Part shown: positions 24,257-24,638 of the stretch, piece after piece
How the letters are laid out: every line of letters begins with the position of its first letter
How positions within the stretch are numbered: the first letter of the stretch is position 1
Source: Flavobacteriales bacterium
GTDB taxonomy: Bacteria; Bacteroidota; Bacteroidia; Flavobacteriales_D; Parvicellaceae
Assembly: GCA_020635565.1 (NCBI GenBank)
Contig: JACJZN010000013.1
Span: 1-24,638 of the forward strand
DNA length: 24,638 bases
Direction: 5' to 3'
Notes under the pieces: model-generated
Told to the model about the DNA's origin: nothing
Seen by the model: the letters and a program-made list of their open reading frames with translations, nothing else
The model's database searches: none
Position numbers and translations under genes: made by a program

Positions 24257-24638
24257 TTAGACTTTGTTTTTTGCTTGTCCAAATTCATTATTAAGCAGCG
24301 TCACCAAGTCGTCATATTTAATCTTCAATCTGGTGGAAACGATCATAAGCGGAGAACCATAAAAGGCAAGGTTCTTTCTCAACTGTCGCACAGCTGTTTT
24401 CTTTGCTTGTTTGATGTATTTCTCAGGATCATTAGTATGTAAAATGATCAACTTAATAGGACCTACTTTTTTCGCTTCGATCTTTGTGATATCATTCCAT
24501 TCAACGAGACCTGTGTAAGAAGCATTGGAGAGATCTGTAATTCCTGATCGATCGATGATGAGACCAGTACTTTTGACAAACCATTTTCTGACTAAAAGGA
24601 TGGTTCCTATCAGCCCAATGATGGCACCAGCCAAACCA
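24257..24638 (-). CDS. STM3941-like membrane-associated protein, 3' part
   Basis: The frame stays open to the right edge, so the true start lies outside the window; the Met at 24634 is internal. A membrane helix (AGAIIGLIGTILLV) is followed by LIIDRSGITDLSNASYTGLV, EWNDITKIEAKKVG and ILHTNDPEKYIKQA. LAFYGSPLMIVSTRLKIKYDD completes the pattern of the STM3941 family (PH-like domain after two membrane helices). Function unknown. Confidence 0.65.
   Translation of the reverse strand, partial: GLAGAIIGLIGTILLVRKWFVKSTGLIIDRSGITDLSNASYTGLVEWNDITKIEAKKVGPIKLIILHTNDPEKYIKQAKKTAVRQLRKNLAFYGSPLMIVSTRLKIKYDDLVTLLNNEFGQAKNKV

Noticed and set aside
1..24638. CRISPR array, tRNA or rRNA genes
   Set aside because: No regularly spaced repeats and no tRNA cloverleaf or rRNA signature were seen on reading both strands.

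Overview
The window looks like chromosomal DNA of a marine-type Bacteroidota, most likely order Flavobacteriales. Supporting signs are the AT-rich sequence, TAnnTTTG-type -7 promoter elements, few Shine-Dalgarno sites, a PorT/SprT-like type IX secretion barrel, a DUF3467 protein, a Bacteroidetes-type putative porin, and a DNA polymerase III alpha subunit carrying an N-terminal proofreading exonuclease. The assignment rests on gene content recognised by eye, not on a search.

Layout. 1-187: start of an outer-membrane barrel gene leaving the window on the minus strand. 266-7764: a tightly packed plus-strand cluster: fabG, a large von Willebrand A membrane protein, rimK, an AstE-like zinc hydrolase, trmH, a protein with a caspase-like N-terminus fused to a SAM methyltransferase, and a glutamate-racemase-like protein. 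Four of the junctions overlap by 1-4 bases (ATGA or TAATG). A porT-like gene follows from its own promoter. 8563-10232: three minus-strand genes (secreted unknown, cytoplasmic unknown, FKBP isomerase) with two clear terminators. 10370-12473: DUF3467 and a putative porin. 12480-13907: minus-strand S41 peptidase. 14053-16027: S8 subtilase and a small lipoprotein. 16168-21647: dnaE and a metallo-beta-lactamase-fold hydrolase. 21648-22600: a small accessory island with a truncated IS481-like element, a large palindromic element and one orphan gene between imperfect direct repeats. 22771-24638: minus-strand YkgJ protein, membrane protein and STM3941-like protein.

Two features stand out. First, four genes between about 2390 and 6710 (VWA protein, rimK, AstE-like, methyltransferase) carry short bursts of frame changes. 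Meaningful protein continues in other frames, the correct stop codons are kept, and overlaps with the next genes are intact. This looks like poor local consensus sequence rather than true decay, so they are described here as probable full-length genes. Second, the 21840-22595 island resembles a gene cassette: a palindromic element with GGCTAT/TGCGGA blocks in both arms lies 3' of a single gene, and the whole unit is bounded by 16-base repeats of the GTTGT(G/A)C type. It does not match the canonical integron attC consensus.

The rimK-AstE-trmH-methyltransferase-racemase set suggests, as inference only, a translation or protein modification operon in which a glutamate ligase sits beside a possible amide or peptide hydrolase of the M14 clan.
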